DNA of 64,000 nucleotides from Parahalioglobus pacificus (GCF_014652275.1 NZ_BMYM01000002.1:682001-746000); one strand, 5' to 3'; shown: positions 27,893 to 36,865, numbered from the stretch's first letter. Notes: generated from the letters alone by a model not told the origin. Translations and numbers: made by a program.

Positions 27893-28453
27893 TCAGAGCG
27901 ACCTAGGCACCAATACATCGAACTGCTCGCGTCGCGCCAGCCACTCGTCTCGCGTTTGTCCCCAGGCACACACCTGATGTTCCGACAATGAGCCCGGCAT
28001 CCGCTTTTCCTCGCCGGGCACAGAACCCAAGCGCCGCGCCAATGCTTGTGAGCGTGTATTGTCGTCGGCAATGAGGTGATCAACGCGCTCCCACCCAAGC
28101 TCGGCGAACACATAGTCGATACTGGCGACGGCTGCTTCCAGCGCATAGCCCTTACCTTCGGCAGATCGGTGTAGTCCCCAGCCCACCTCTTTGACCGGCC
28201 ATTGATGCGGCTTCCAGGGGCCTAATCGCCCAATCCATAGGCCAGAGGATTTCTCTTCCACGGCAAACATAGCCGCGTCAGTTAGCTGCCATGCGCCAAG
28301 AGTGGCGGCGAATGTGCGCCATGCGTCTGACTCCGCCTGAACACCGCCCAGGTGCTCCTGCGTAATTGGGTCGGCGGCAAATTCGGCGTATCGCGGGAAA
28401 TCCTCCGCGCGGGGTGCACGGAGAATAAGGCGTGGGGTTTCCAGTCTTCTCAT
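27893..28453 (-). CDS. GNAT family N-acetyltransferase (RimJ/RimL-like)
   Basis: 186 aa from the ATG at 28453, where the family N-terminus MRRLETPRLILRAPRAEDF begins; the frame is open for 66 more codons upstream but that part shows no conservation-like pattern. The acetyl-CoA loop region follows VGWGLHRSAEGKGYALEA, and the DDNTRSQALARRLG segment is typical of RimJ/RimL-like enzymes. The acceptor is unknown (ribosomal protein, amino acid or drug). Confidence 0.88.
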   Translation of the reverse strand: MRRLETPRLILRAPRAEDFPRYAEFAADPITQEHLGGVQAESDAWRTFAATLGAWQLTDAAMFAVEEKSSGLWIGRLGPWKPHQWPVKEVGWGLHRSAEGKGYALEAAVASIDYVFAELGWERVDHLIADDNTRSQALARRLGSVPGEEKRMPGSLSEHQVCAWGQTRDEWLARREQFDVLVPRSL

Positions 28454-28622
28454 GGTGTTTCGCTTTATAAAACCTGCGGCATGTATAGCAGATGAATCGT
28501 AGTCCTGCTCAGCTATACTGACGGTAACAGCGTGTGATGCTCTCTCGCAGGCGCAATAAACAACAATAAAGGAACTGCGTGTTACTTCTCCCAATCCAGC
28601 TGGTGTTATCGAATCACTCGAT

Positions 28623-30251
28623 ATGCGGGTCGAACTGTCGGGGTGTCGCATCGTGAATAGGTGCGTTCCTCACCTGCTGTATTTGCTGCAGCGCGTTCGC
28701 GGGCGGTCGCTGATCCATAGTGTCCTATTGATCGCTACCTTCGTTAGCCTCACAGCTTGTACAACCCTCGGGCCTGACTACCAGGAACCGGATGTCGACT
28801 GGCTGGCCCAATGGGAAACAACACTCTATGGCGAGGTGGAGCAGAGTGTTGCAGACCCGAATGATGTCCAAAGGCTGGGTTTTTGGTGGGAGACCTTCAA
28901 TGATCCTGTGCTTAACTCGCTGATTCTCTCTGCGCGAGAAGCTAACCCGTCGCTGCGAATCGCTGCACTGAATATTGCGCGTAGTCGCGCGCTGCTGGGC
29001 ATTGCGGTCGGCACGCAGTACCCGCAGGTTCAGCAGGGGAGTGGCAGCGCGGCCCGCGTGGATAACTGGCCTACCGAGGGTGATGACTCAGGCGATCGTA
29101 GCGGCCTTTATAACTACAATCTCGGCTTCGATTTGGGTTGGGAGCTGGATTTTTGGGGACGGTTTGAACGCAGCATTGAATCTGCCGACGCCGCTTTCTT
29201 TGCCTCTATTGCGAACCAGCGTAACGCGCAGGTACTGGTCAGCGCGCAGGTTGCCCAAACCTATTTCGCTTATCTCACGACAACCCGTCAAATTCAGATC
29301 GCACAAATGAACGCCGATCTGCAGTTGCGCAGTTTAGAGATCACACGGCAGCTGTATGACAGTGGGCAGGACTCAGAGTTGGATCTGCAGCAGGCGAACA
29401 CTCAGTTCCTGGCAACGTCTGCCGCCATTCCCGGGCTAGAGGCAACGCAGCAGCAGTTGGCGAATGCGCTCACAGCGTTGCTGGGCAGGCGGCCAGGCGA
29501 CCTGCCGGAGTTGGCCGGCCCGGCGCAACCCTTACCAAAACTGGCACCCGGCATGATCGACCAGATACCGGCGCGCTTGATGATGCGTCGGCCCGATGTG
29601 CGAGTTGCGGCATTTACTGTGGCGGCACAGTCTGCGCAGATCGGTGTTGCTGAAGCCGATCTCTACCCGTCTATTTCCCTGTTCGGCACCATAGGCTGGG
29701 GTGGCAACACTGCTGATGGCAGCACCGACAGCCTCAGCACCGGGTTTGGCCCGGCCTTCACATGGAATCTTTTTAACTACGGGCGCCTGGAAAATGCGGT
29801 GCGCGTTCAGGATGCCAGTCTGGAGCAGGCAATAGAACAGTATCAGGCGACGGTGCTGCAGGCCGCGCGCGAGATTGACGATGCCGCCATTACGGTTGCT
29901 AAGACCCGTGAACAGGACGCCATGCTCAAGGATGCACTCGCCTCGTCTGAGCGTGCGTTGAAGATCGCCAATACTCGCTACCGAGAGGGCTACTCGGACT
30001 TCCAGCGAGTGCTGGATGCCCAGCGGGCCCTGGCTAACCAGTCCACGAGCTACGTTGCGAATCAGGGCGCCCATGCCAGCGCGGTTGTCGATTTTTATCG
30101 TGCTATGGGCGGTGGCTGGAAACCGGTTGAGCTGAGCGAGGCGCTGCCGGCTGAGACCATTGAGCGTATGGAATCGCGCACTGATTGGGATGGTCAGTTG
30201 CGTGAGCCCCTGCCACAGAATGAACCCGAGACGGGAGAGACACGTGAGTGA
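28623..30251 (+). CDS. NodT/OprM-type outer-membrane efflux lipoprotein
   Basis: 542 aa. Signal peptide with lipobox LTAC (lipidated Cys about residue 41), hence a lipoprotein like OprM. Two outer-membrane-factor repeats of alternating coiled coil and beta strands follow: LRIAALNIARSRALLG, FDLGWELDFWGRFERS, RRPDVRVAAFTVAAQSAQIGVAEADLYPSISL, and ANTRYREGYSDFQRVLDAQRAL near the end. Forms the exit duct of a tripartite pump with the next two genes; it overlaps the membrane-fusion gene by eight bases. A GTG 30 bases into the frame is an alternative start. Confidence 0.92.
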   Translation: MRVELSGCRIVNRCVPHLLYLLQRVRGRSLIHSVLLIATFVSLTACTTLGPDYQEPDVDWLAQWETTLYGEVEQSVADPNDVQRLGFWWETFNDPVLNSLILSAREANPSLRIAALNIARSRALLGIAVGTQYPQVQQGSGSAARVDNWPTEGDDSGDRSGLYNYNLGFDLGWELDFWGRFERSIESADAAFFASIANQRNAQVLVSAQVAQTYFAYLTTTRQIQIAQMNADLQLRSLEITRQLYDSGQDSELDLQQANTQFLATSAAIPGLEATQQQLANALTALLGRRPGDLPELAGPAQPLPKLAPGMIDQIPARLMMRRPDVRVAAFTVAAQSAQIGVAEADLYPSISLFGTIGWGGNTADGSTDSLSTGFGPAFTWNLFNYGRLENAVRVQDASLEQAIEQYQATVLQAAREIDDAAITVAKTREQDAMLKDALASSERALKIANTRYREGYSDFQRVLDAQRALANQSTSYVANQGAHASAVVDFYRAMGGGWKPVELSEALPAETIERMESRTDWDGQLREPLPQNEPETGETRE

Positions 30252-31392
30252 CAGCCAGCATGACGCATCGGTTGAAGAACCACCTGAAAAATCGGTGGAG
30301 GAATCGTCAGAGAATGCCCGGGCCACGGTAAAGCGCGGCGGCCTCGGAGTAGCCGTGGTAATCGGCCTTAGTTTGGTCTGGTATCTGCTCGCCGATCGCT
30401 ACACACCATACACTGACCAGGCGCGAGTGCACGCCTATGTTATTGGTGTCGCACCTCAGGTGTCCGGCATCGTGCGTGAAGTGAACGTGGAGAACAATCA
30501 GCAGGTGAGTGCTGGCGATACGCTTTTCAGCATCGATACCCTGCAGTATGAGATCGCGCTGGCGCGGGCAGAGTCTGATTTACAGAATACCCAGCGGCAG
30601 GTTCAGGCCGGGGATGCCGCCGTTGAGGCAGCTCGCGCAAACCTGCGCTCTGCTGAGGCGAATTTGGAGAAAGCAGAGAAAGACACTGACCGGCTAACCC
30701 GCTTGCGCGAGCAGGACCCGGGGACCATTTCAGCTAGACGTCTCGAGATTTCCAGCGCCAGTCTGGATCAGGCGCGGGCCGCCGTGAGTGCGGCTGAGGC
30801 ACAGATAGAGCAGGCGATTGAGCAGAAGGGCGGCGACGGTGAGAACAACACCAAACTCAAAGTCGCGCAAACCTCTGTCGAAAAGGCTCAGTTGGACCTT
30901 GAGCGAACACGGGTACTTGCCTCCACTGATGGTGTGATTACTGACCTTGCTGCCGATGTAGGTCTGTTTGCGGGTGCCGGCGCGCCGGTAATGACGCTGG
31001 TGTCGCGGTCCGACGTTTGGGTCCAGGCCGATTACACGGAAAACAATCTGGGCCATATGGCAGTGGGCACACCCGTTGAGATACTTTTCGATGCGATTCC
31101 CGGCGAAGTGTTCGACGGTCGTGTAGAGAGTATCGGCCTGGGTGTAAACAGCGGCGGCTCTGCAGCACCGGGCACCTTGCCAACCGTCGACAATAACCGC
31201 GATTGGCTGCGTCAGGCCCAGCGCTTTCCTGTGACCGTCAGCTTTAACCCCAGGCAGTCGCCCGCGTTGATGGGTAACTTACGGGTGGGTGGTCAGGTCT
31301 CCGTGGTGGCTTATGCCTCTGAGGGCGGACCGCTAAAATGGCTGGCGCTGCTGCATATCCGGTTCATGAGCTGGCTGGCGTATGCCTATTGA
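30244..31392 (+). CDS. HlyD/EmrA-type membrane fusion protein
   Basis: 382 aa from the GTG at 30244, with GGGAG six bases upstream; this start overlaps the preceding gene by eight bases. One N-terminal membrane helix (about residues 27-44), a biotinyl-lipoyl-like strand (GIVREVNVENNQQVSAGDTLF), a long alpha-helical hairpin rich in Ala, Glu and Gln, then the second lipoyl half (LASTDGVITDLAADVGLF) and a beta barrel. It links the inner-membrane component to the outer-membrane lipoprotein. Confidence 0.92.
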   Translation: MSDSQHDASVEEPPEKSVEESSENARATVKRGGLGVAVVIGLSLVWYLLADRYTPYTDQARVHAYVIGVAPQVSGIVREVNVENNQQVSAGDTLFSIDTLQYEIALARAESDLQNTQRQVQAGDAAVEAARANLRSAEANLEKAEKDTDRLTRLREQDPGTISARRLEISSASLDQARAAVSAAEAQIEQAIEQKGGDGENNTKLKVAQTSVEKAQLDLERTRVLASTDGVITDLAADVGLFAGAGAPVMTLVSRSDVWVQADYTENNLGHMAVGTPVEILFDAIPGEVFDGRVESIGLGVNSGGSAAPGTLPTVDNNRDWLRQAQRFPVTVSFNPRQSPALMGNLRVGGQVSVVAYASEGGPLKWLALLHIRFMSWLAYAY

Positions 31393-32440
31393 GGTAGCGG
31401 CGATGCCTATGCCCCGGCAGATGCCGTTGGCCGCCAGACGCGTTTTTCGATTAGCGGCAACCACCGCTTTGGCGCTGGCGGGCGGCTATGCGCTGGCGCT
31501 GGAACTGCCATTCATGGCGCCGTTGTTCGCGTTCATTCTGGCTTCAAAGCCGGCACCGCCTATGGGCGTCAAAGGCCTCTTGGGTCTGTCGCTGCTATTA
31601 GTTCTCACTCTGGGGCTAGGCGTACTGTTAACACCGGTGCTGCGCTATTACCCCATGACTGGGCTGATGCTCGTGTTACTGGGCCTGTTCTTCGCTAACT
31701 ATGTGGCGCTTAACTTGGGCAAAGGGCCTGTGGGCACTTTCCTTACGGCTGGAATCGCGATCATCTCTACAGCGGGGTTGACCAGCATGGCGCTGGCGAC
31801 AGCGCTGATTCAGGCAATGGTGTTCGGAGTGGCTATTGGTGTCGTTAGTCTTTGGCTGATTTATCCGTTCTTTCCTGAGGACGGCCCCGCACCTGAGATG
31901 CCGGCGGTAGCGCCTGCACAGTCAAGTTGGTTGGCGGTGCGTGCCACGTTGATTGTGTTTCCCGCCTTTTTGCTGGTGCTTGCCAATACCGCCTACCTGC
32001 CTACCGTGATGAAGGCGGTGCAACTGGGCCAGCAGGACTCGGTGACGGATGCCAAACACGCAGGGCGTGAGCTGGTTGGTTCTACGTTCATGGGCGGCCT
32101 GTGGGCGGTGATGTTCTGGCTGGGCCTCTCGGTCTGGCCCTCCCTGTGGATGTTTACGCTGTGGATGCTGTTGGTGGGTGTCTATATTTGCGCCCGAGTG
32201 TATGGCGTTGTGCCCAGTCGTTATCCGCCCTCCTATTGGGTGAATACGATGGTGACATTACTGATTCTACTGGGGCCCGCGGTTAATGACAGCGCCACGG
32301 GTAAAGATGTGATGACTGCGTTTCTGGTGCGACTAAGCTTGTTAGTGGCGGTGGCGCTGTATGCCTCGGCGGCCGTTGTTCTGCTGGAGCGCTGGCGAGA
32401 CCGTCGCGTCGCGCGAGGCACCCGCGCTGTGATGGCGTGA
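31382..32440 (+). CDS. DUF2955/FUSC-like inner-membrane component of efflux system
   Basis: 352 aa with about 9-10 membrane helices in two sets, resembling the aromatic-acid exporter/FUSC group (DUF2955). Start 31382 overlaps the fusion-protein gene by 11 bases. Lacks RND or MFS signatures, so the pump is of the aromatic-acid-efflux type rather than AcrB-like or EmrB-like; the cargo is unknown. Confidence 0.8.
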   Translation: MPIEVAAMPMPRQMPLAARRVFRLAATTALALAGGYALALELPFMAPLFAFILASKPAPPMGVKGLLGLSLLLVLTLGLGVLLTPVLRYYPMTGLMLVLLGLFFANYVALNLGKGPVGTFLTAGIAIISTAGLTSMALATALIQAMVFGVAIGVVSLWLIYPFFPEDGPAPEMPAVAPAQSSWLAVRATLIVFPAFLLVLANTAYLPTVMKAVQLGQQDSVTDAKHAGRELVGSTFMGGLWAVMFWLGLSVWPSLWMFTLWMLLVGVYICARVYGVVPSRYPPSYWVNTMVTLLILLGPAVNDSATGKDVMTAFLVRLSLLVAVALYASAAVVLLERWRDRRVARGTRAVMA

Positions 32441-32467
32441 GAGTGTGGCTCATGGGCACTAACGTTC

Positions 32468-33232
32468 ATGTCTGAGGATCAGGTCTCGCCTACTATTTAT
32501 CGGGATAGCCCCGATGCCCTCAGTGTGCTGTTAGCGCGTCTGGCACTGAAAGCGGAGGTCTATGTCGACGGCGACTTCTGCGGCACCTGGGCCGTGGACA
32601 CCGCAGGCTCACGGCGAATTCCCTTTCATCTGATCGTCGAGGGGAATGCCTGGCTGTACTTTCCCGAATCAACACCCAGAGCGCTTTAGCGGCGGGATTT
32701 GGTCGAATTCCCCCAAGATGCGCATCACGTTATTGCCAGCTCACCGGAGTCGCCGGCAGCTGATTCCGTGAATGCACCTATGAGTAACGATGGGGATACC
32801 ACGACTCGCATGGTGTGCGGTTTCTTCGAGTTCTCGAGCCCCGCGCTGCTCCCCGTGCTAAAGGCGCTGCCCGAAGTCGTGCTGCTTGAGGCCGCGAAAA
32901 ACAGCGTAGATGATAGGGCAGGGCGCTTGGTAGACATGATGCTGGAGGAGCTACGCAACGATAGCTCCGGCGCCTACGCGGCGATTGATCAGATGGCCTC
33001 CCTGCTGTTCATTCAAGTGCTACGCGAAGCGGCTACCAGCGGCACCTTAACTACCGGCCTGATTGTGGCACTTTCAGACCCGCATTTGGGTAGAGCGCTA
33101 ATTGCAATTCATACAGGACCTGAAGAAAGTTGGACGGTGGACTCTCTAGCCTCCCGTGCGGCGATGAGTCGCTCGAGTTTCTCCAGCCGCTTTGCTGACG
33201 TAGTTGGCTACAGTCCGATGAAGTACCTCTGA
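32468..33232 (+). pseudogene. AraC-family regulator broken by an amber stop and C-terminal truncation
   Basis: Two consecutive open stretches in the same frame, 32468-32689 and 32690-33232, are split only by TAG at 32687-32689. Together they give the cupin-type sensor domain of AraC regulators (FHLIVEGNAWLYFP before the stop, DLVEFPQDAHHV after), a VCGFFEF segment, and the first helix-turn-helix (WTVDSLASRAAMSRSSFSSRF). The protein ends at GYSPMKYL, where the family normally continues for about 40-50 residues with the second helix-turn-helix. A C-to-T change of CAG to TAG would explain the internal stop. It lies 27 bp behind the efflux operon, so it was probably its regulator. Confidence 0.82.
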
Positions 33233-33256
33233 CCGCGCGGCATTTGCCTTGGCGCC

Positions 33257-34135
33257 TTACGACTTAACGGTCGTGCCCGCTGCCTGCTGAGGTTCCCAGT
33301 CTGGTGGGCCGAAGCAGTAGTCGAGTACTTCGCCGGGTGAGCGCGCGCCGCGCAGTTTGTGCCACAGTGCCTGATAGTCCATCAGCGTAATTCGCGCCGG
33401 ATTAAACGTGTCCACATTGTGGCGCAGCCCGTAAACCACCAGTTCTTTCTCTTCCTCAAAGGTCCCGAACATGCGGTCCCAGATAATGAAGAGGTTGCCG
33501 TAGTTCTTGTCGATGTATTGTGCATTGCTGCCGTGATGCACGCGGTGATGGGAGGGCGTATTAAACAGCCACTCAATCGGCCACCACAGTTTTCCGACGA
33601 TGCGCGTATGCCCAACAACGCCCCACAGAGTTGCAGCAACGCCCGCAACCATTGTTATCGTAGGGTCAAAGCCAACCAGCGGTAGCGCCGCGAAGAATGG
33701 CACTTTAACGATGGGCGCCAGCCATGGCTGACGGAAAGCCACCACGAAGTTCATTTCTTCACTGGAGTGGTGACTCATGTGAATAGTCCATAGCACGCGT
33801 ACCCGGTGCGACAGGCGGTGAAACCAGTAAAACACGAAATCGATGGCCGCAAAGCTGAGCAACCACACTGCCCAGGTGGGCAGAATGCTGCCGATATCCA
33901 CTGCCCGGAATTGGTAAAGATAAAGGTACAGGCCCAGGGTGCCGCCTTTGATGACGGTATTGATCACAATGTTGCCGGCTAACAGTCCCAGACTGCAGAG
34001 GGTGTCACCGCGGTTGTAATAAGGCTTGCGTCGCCACTGCAAAACAAGGGTCTCGATCATTATTAGCGCGAGCACCAACGGAAGACCCAGTGCATACAGG
34101 GTAACCGTGCCGGAGGTGTCCAGTGTAGGTTCCAT
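33257..34135 (-). CDS. Sterol desaturase/fatty acid hydroxylase family protein
   Basis: 292 aa with about four membrane helices and the eight-histidine di-iron signature: HRLSH at 106-110, HMSHH at 119-123, His176 and HRVHH at 197-201. It carries the C-terminal LRGARSPGEVLDYCFGPPDW tail common in bacterial members. The family hydroxylates or desaturates lipids, sterols or carotenoids. The ATG at 34135 overlaps the stop of the Rieske gene (TGATG), implying translational coupling, so the two products probably work together. Confidence 0.9.
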   Translation of the reverse strand: MEPTLDTSGTVTLYALGLPLVLALIMIETLVLQWRRKPYYNRGDTLCSLGLLAGNIVINTVIKGGTLGLYLYLYQFRAVDIGSILPTWAVWLLSFAAIDFVFYWFHRLSHRVRVLWTIHMSHHSSEEMNFVVAFRQPWLAPIVKVPFFAALPLVGFDPTITMVAGVAATLWGVVGHTRIVGKLWWPIEWLFNTPSHHRVHHGSNAQYIDKNYGNLFIIWDRMFGTFEEEKELVVYGLRHNVDTFNPARITLMDYQALWHKLRGARSPGEVLDYCFGPPDWEPQQAAGTTVKS

Positions 34136-35004
34136 CAGGCTAGAGGCTCCTCACTCTGGTGGCATAAATAGAGAACGCTGTCTTCAATTTCAACAACGGG
34201 TGCTGTAGATAGACCCCGGCACTTGCTGTCGAGGTTGTTGCCGTTGTGGATGTCAAATCGATAACCATGCCAAGGGCACTGTACGATGCCATTGTCAGGC
34301 GCGCTATGTTCTAAAGGGCCAAGTAGGTGCGGGCAAATTGCACTGTAGGCGATCCATTTTCCATCGCTGCAGTAGAGGCAGTAGCTGCCGTTGGAGGTCT
34401 CAACCCGGGTCACAGTTGTAGTGTCTAACTCAGCAACCGCACCAACACGGGTGCGCCGCGGTGCCTCGGCGCCTCGGCGAGCGAGTTGCTGATCCAGCGC
34501 GGCTTGACGGCCCTGCATTAGGACTTCGTCTTCATCGTAGAGCACGCCGTACTGTGCTTTCAGCACGTCGAGGTAAACCGGCTTGAGGTCCTCAGTAATC
34601 TCGTCCTTGCTGTAAAAGCGCACGTCGATAGTGATGTTGTTATCGCCTAGTGCAGCGGCTTGTGTGTGAATCTCGACTCCTTCGCCAGGCCCGGCCACAA
34701 TGGTAGTGGCCCAGTAGTGCTTGTCTCTGTCTACCAGCAGCTCCAGTAACTGGCTCTGCCCCTCACTGTTGGTCGGTACGGCGCTGGCACGCCAGCCCCA
34801 ACTGCCCTCGTCCAGGCACTCAATGGATTCAAATGAGGACGCATGTACGCAGGGCAAGTGTTCCCAGTCGTAGGCATTTTCCACCATGCGCACGAGATTG
34901 ACGGGCAGCTCCCGCGTGTAGTTACCGATAAAACTAAGACCGTCGATGCGTTGGTAGTTGATTTGCTTCGGCCTTTGCGACAAGGCGTCTGTCGGTGATG
35001 ACAT
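34135..35004 (-). CDS. Rieske-type oxygenase with reversed domain order
   Basis: 289 aa. The 2Fe-2S Rieske motif is at the C-terminus: Cys224 and His226 (CPH), Cys243 and His246 (CPWH). The N-terminal half carries the mononuclear-iron motif of Rieske oxygenase catalytic domains, Glu42-x3-Asp46-x2-His49-x4-His54, and a late acidic YDEDEVLMQGRQAALDQQ helix like the end of that domain. Standard Rieske oxygenases have the Rieske domain first. Soluble, no signal. Upstream partner of the sterol-desaturase gene by one-base overlap. The electron donor is not encoded nearby. Confidence 0.82.
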   Translation of the reverse strand: MSSPTDALSQRPKQINYQRIDGLSFIGNYTRELPVNLVRMVENAYDWEHLPCVHASSFESIECLDEGSWGWRASAVPTNSEGQSQLLELLVDRDKHYWATTIVAGPGEGVEIHTQAAALGDNNITIDVRFYSKDEITEDLKPVYLDVLKAQYGVLYDEDEVLMQGRQAALDQQLARRGAEAPRRTRVGAVAELDTTTVTRVETSNGSYCLYCSDGKWIAYSAICPHLLGPLEHSAPDNGIVQCPWHGYRFDIHNGNNLDSKCRGLSTAPVVEIEDSVLYLCHQSEEPLA

Positions 35005-35130
35005 CGGAGTCTTCGCTATTCCATTTATTGTTTTCTGGGAGACGGTGACTGGTAGTGTCCCGTCGTTAGCGCCACTGATATTACCCTGCTTGGTCCAAAA
35101 GCCCTATCCCGCTTGCCAGCCAATGATTCG

Positions 35131-35478
35131 CTAGTTGCGAAGTGCCCGCCACGCGCTGCGCCACAGCAGAAAAGCCAACAAGATTGCACTTGCCAGATTG
35201 TTCACGGGGTACAGCAGCCCGCCGAGAGCGGAGTCCTCGACGGGGATAAGCGCATTAAACAGCCAGGGTATGGTGGCTGTAAGTGCTGCCTGCAGGGGTT
35301 CTGCCAGTAGCCAAAGTACCACGATAGCGATCACATCAAGCATCCACCAGAGTGCCCGGCGGCGCTGGTTTTGTGTACGCACGGCGGACACAACCCTATG
35401 CGTGAATTCAGCGTCATTCTGCGTGTCGGGTGACGATCCGAACAGTGCGGCAATGTCTGGGTCATTCTCCGGGTTCAT
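35131..35478 (-). CDS. Small two-helix membrane protein, probable anti-sigma factor
   Basis: 115 aa from the ATG at 35478, chosen for GAGGAGG six bases upstream. A soluble N-terminal about 40 residues (Asp/Glu-rich, then EFTHRVVSAVRTQNQRRR) is followed by two membrane helices. Overlaps the sigma factor gene by 17 bases. Position, size and topology fit an anti-sigma factor, but no zinc anti-sigma motif is present, so this is inference from context. Confidence 0.7.
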   Translation of the reverse strand: MNPENDPDIAALFGSSPDTQNDAEFTHRVVSAVRTQNQRRRALWWMLDVIAIVVLWLLAEPLQAALTATIPWLFNALIPVEDSALGGLLYPVNNLASAILLAFLLWRSAWRALRN

Positions 35479-36025
35479 TGCCAACCTCCTCGTTGTAATC
35501 TGATAACAGGCGCTTCAGGGTTTGTGTGCCCCGCCGAATATGGGATTTCACCGTGCCAGCTGCGAGTCCGGTGGCATCTGAAATTTCCCGGTGGGACATG
35601 CCCTCCTGGTAAGACAACACCACGCAGAGGCGCGCCGCCGTGGGCAATTTCTTCAGCGCTTCCTCAAGGTCCCGGGCTATATCGGGCCTGGTCTGGTTCG
35701 TTGCCAGTGATTCATCGTCGACGGTGTCGGATAGCGCGAGGGCATCGTGCTTACGTATGTGCTGCAGCCACTCATTGATGGCCAGTTGTCGAAGCCAACT
35801 GCCAAACCGATCGGCCTGTTTGAGCTGCTTCAGTTTCACCCACGCCCTCAAGAACGTTTGTTGAGCGAGGTCATCCGCCAGCGCCGCATTGTTGCTACTT
35901 CGCCGTAGCAGACTGCGCACGCCAGCGCCCCGGCGGCTTACCAGCTCGGCAAAAGCCGCCTGATCGCCATTTCGGGCCAGGCTCACGAGCAGCGCTTCCT
36001 GGCTGCTGGTGTAGAGCGAGTTCAA
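35462..36025 (-). CDS. ECF-type RNA polymerase sigma factor
   Basis: 187 aa, apparently from a TTG at 36025. Region 2 is visible as DDLAQQTFLRAWVKLKQL and FGSWLRQLAINEWL, and region 4 as LPTAARLCVVLSYQEGMSHREISDATGLAAGTVKSHIRRGTQTL. It should direct transcription of an envelope or stress regulon. Between a small membrane-protein gene (24 bp upstream) and the putative anti-sigma gene. Confidence 0.9.
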   Translation of the reverse strand: MNSLYTSSQEALLVSLARNGDQAAFAELVSRRGAGVRSLLRRSSNNAALADDLAQQTFLRAWVKLKQLKQADRFGSWLRQLAINEWLQHIRKHDALALSDTVDDESLATNQTRPDIARDLEEALKKLPTAARLCVVLSYQEGMSHREISDATGLAAGTVKSHIRRGTQTLKRLLSDYNEEVGNEPGE

Positions 36026-36049
36026 GTGGGCGTAATCCCTGAGCGTGGT

Positions 36050-36451
36050 TTAAGCCGGTTCTTCTTCGATGGTGATCAGGCGCGATGCCATCAGCAGGCC
36101 GTAAGACACAGCCAATAAAAGGCCACCCACGCCCAGTAGCTCGAAGAATGCGCCCACCATCAGGCCAAGGAATACCAGCCCAGGCGCTACAAACAGGGTA
36201 ATTTTATGCGCTATCTCCAGTCCTTGCTTGGTGCTTTTTGCGTTGGCAACTTTGTCGCCCTCAATGGCGCGCGTCAGTGCCTTTACGGCAGTGGGATCAA
36301 GTGTCTCCTCACGTTGCAGTAACTCACGCAGCGTTTGCAGTTTGGCCTGTTTCTCCTTTGATTCAGTCCAGATGGCGGCCACCGATACGGCGGCGATGAA
36401 CAACCAAAATGAAGCAGCGCCGATGCCTGCAACGATACCTGACCCTTCCAT
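36050..36451 (-). CDS. Membrane protein of unknown function upstream of ECF sigma factor
   Basis: 133 aa with an N-terminal helix (about 7-27), a charged cytoplasmic region with Glu/Arg-rich helices (WTESKEKQAKLQTLRELLQREE), and two C-terminal helices. RBS AGAGG seven bases upstream of the ATG. Resembles DUF6249-like membrane proteins that often sit with ECF sigma genes. Probably the first gene of the sigma operon. Confidence 0.75.
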   Translation of the reverse strand: MEGSGIVAGIGAASFWLFIAAVSVAAIWTESKEKQAKLQTLRELLQREETLDPTAVKALTRAIEGDKVANAKSTKQGLEIAHKITLFVAPGLVFLGLMVGAFFELLGVGGLLLAVSYGLLMASRLITIEEEPA

Positions 36452-36587
36452 AGCGTATACCTCTATTAAGTGACTTTAATTGTACAGATGCGCCGAGGGC
36501 GTTGTTTAGATGCAGGTGGGAAAAATTTTTTTGGTGGGCGCAGGTGATGCATCCCGGCAAGCATGCATACATCAAAATCTGATTTGC

Positions 36588-36613
36588 CATTTCGGTACAT
36601 ATGTACCGAAATG
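36588..36613. promoter_or_regulatory. Perfect 26-bp palindrome overlapping a start codon
   Basis: Half-site CATTTCGGTACAT at 36588-36600 is followed immediately by its exact reverse complement ATGTACCGAAATG at 36601-36613. The last three bases are the start codon of the ribbon-helix-helix gene. Perfect symmetry at this place indicates an operator, most simply for autorepression by that protein. Confidence 0.75.
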
Positions 36614-36865
36614 ACATTTAAGAAACAGACAATAGAACGCGTTCAGACCGGCGTACGCATCGAAAAACGCCTGTTAAAAGTTCTCAATGGGTTGGCTGAA
36701 TCTTTGGATATGTCGCTGGGCGACCTACTCGAAGGCATGGCGCTGCATTGCCTGGAGGTTAAGACACCCTTCGGTGAAGAGACCCTGGCCAAGGTGGCCA
36801 TGCTTCGAGAAGTGTATGGGCTTGATTTGGTGGCTGAAGACAGCCATCAGTTGGACGAGCAGTGA
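36611..36865 (+). CDS. Small ribbon-helix-helix-like regulator
   Basis: 84 aa from the ATG at 36611. The N-terminal RVQTGVRIEKRLLKVLNGLAESLDMSLGDLLEGM looks like a CopG/Arc-type beta strand and two helices, followed by a conserved-looking tail (TPFGEETLAKVAMLREVYGLDL). An in-frame ATG at 36563 would place the palindrome inside the gene and is less likely. No partner toxin is adjacent, so an autoregulated transcription factor is more likely than an antitoxin. No clear RBS. Confidence 0.7.
   Translation: MTFKKQTIERVQTGVRIEKRLLKVLNGLAESLDMSLGDLLEGMALHCLEVKTPFGEETLAKVAMLREVYGLDLVAEDSHQLDEQ

Noticed and set aside
32680-32700. Frameshift in the AraC regulator
   Set aside because: The two open parts are in the same frame; the break is an in-frame TAG, so a frameshift is not needed.
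36611-36865. Antitoxin of a toxin-antitoxin pair
   Set aside because: The protein is ribbon-helix-helix-like, but no toxin-sized gene is on the same strand next to it; the next gene is ahpF in convergent orientation.
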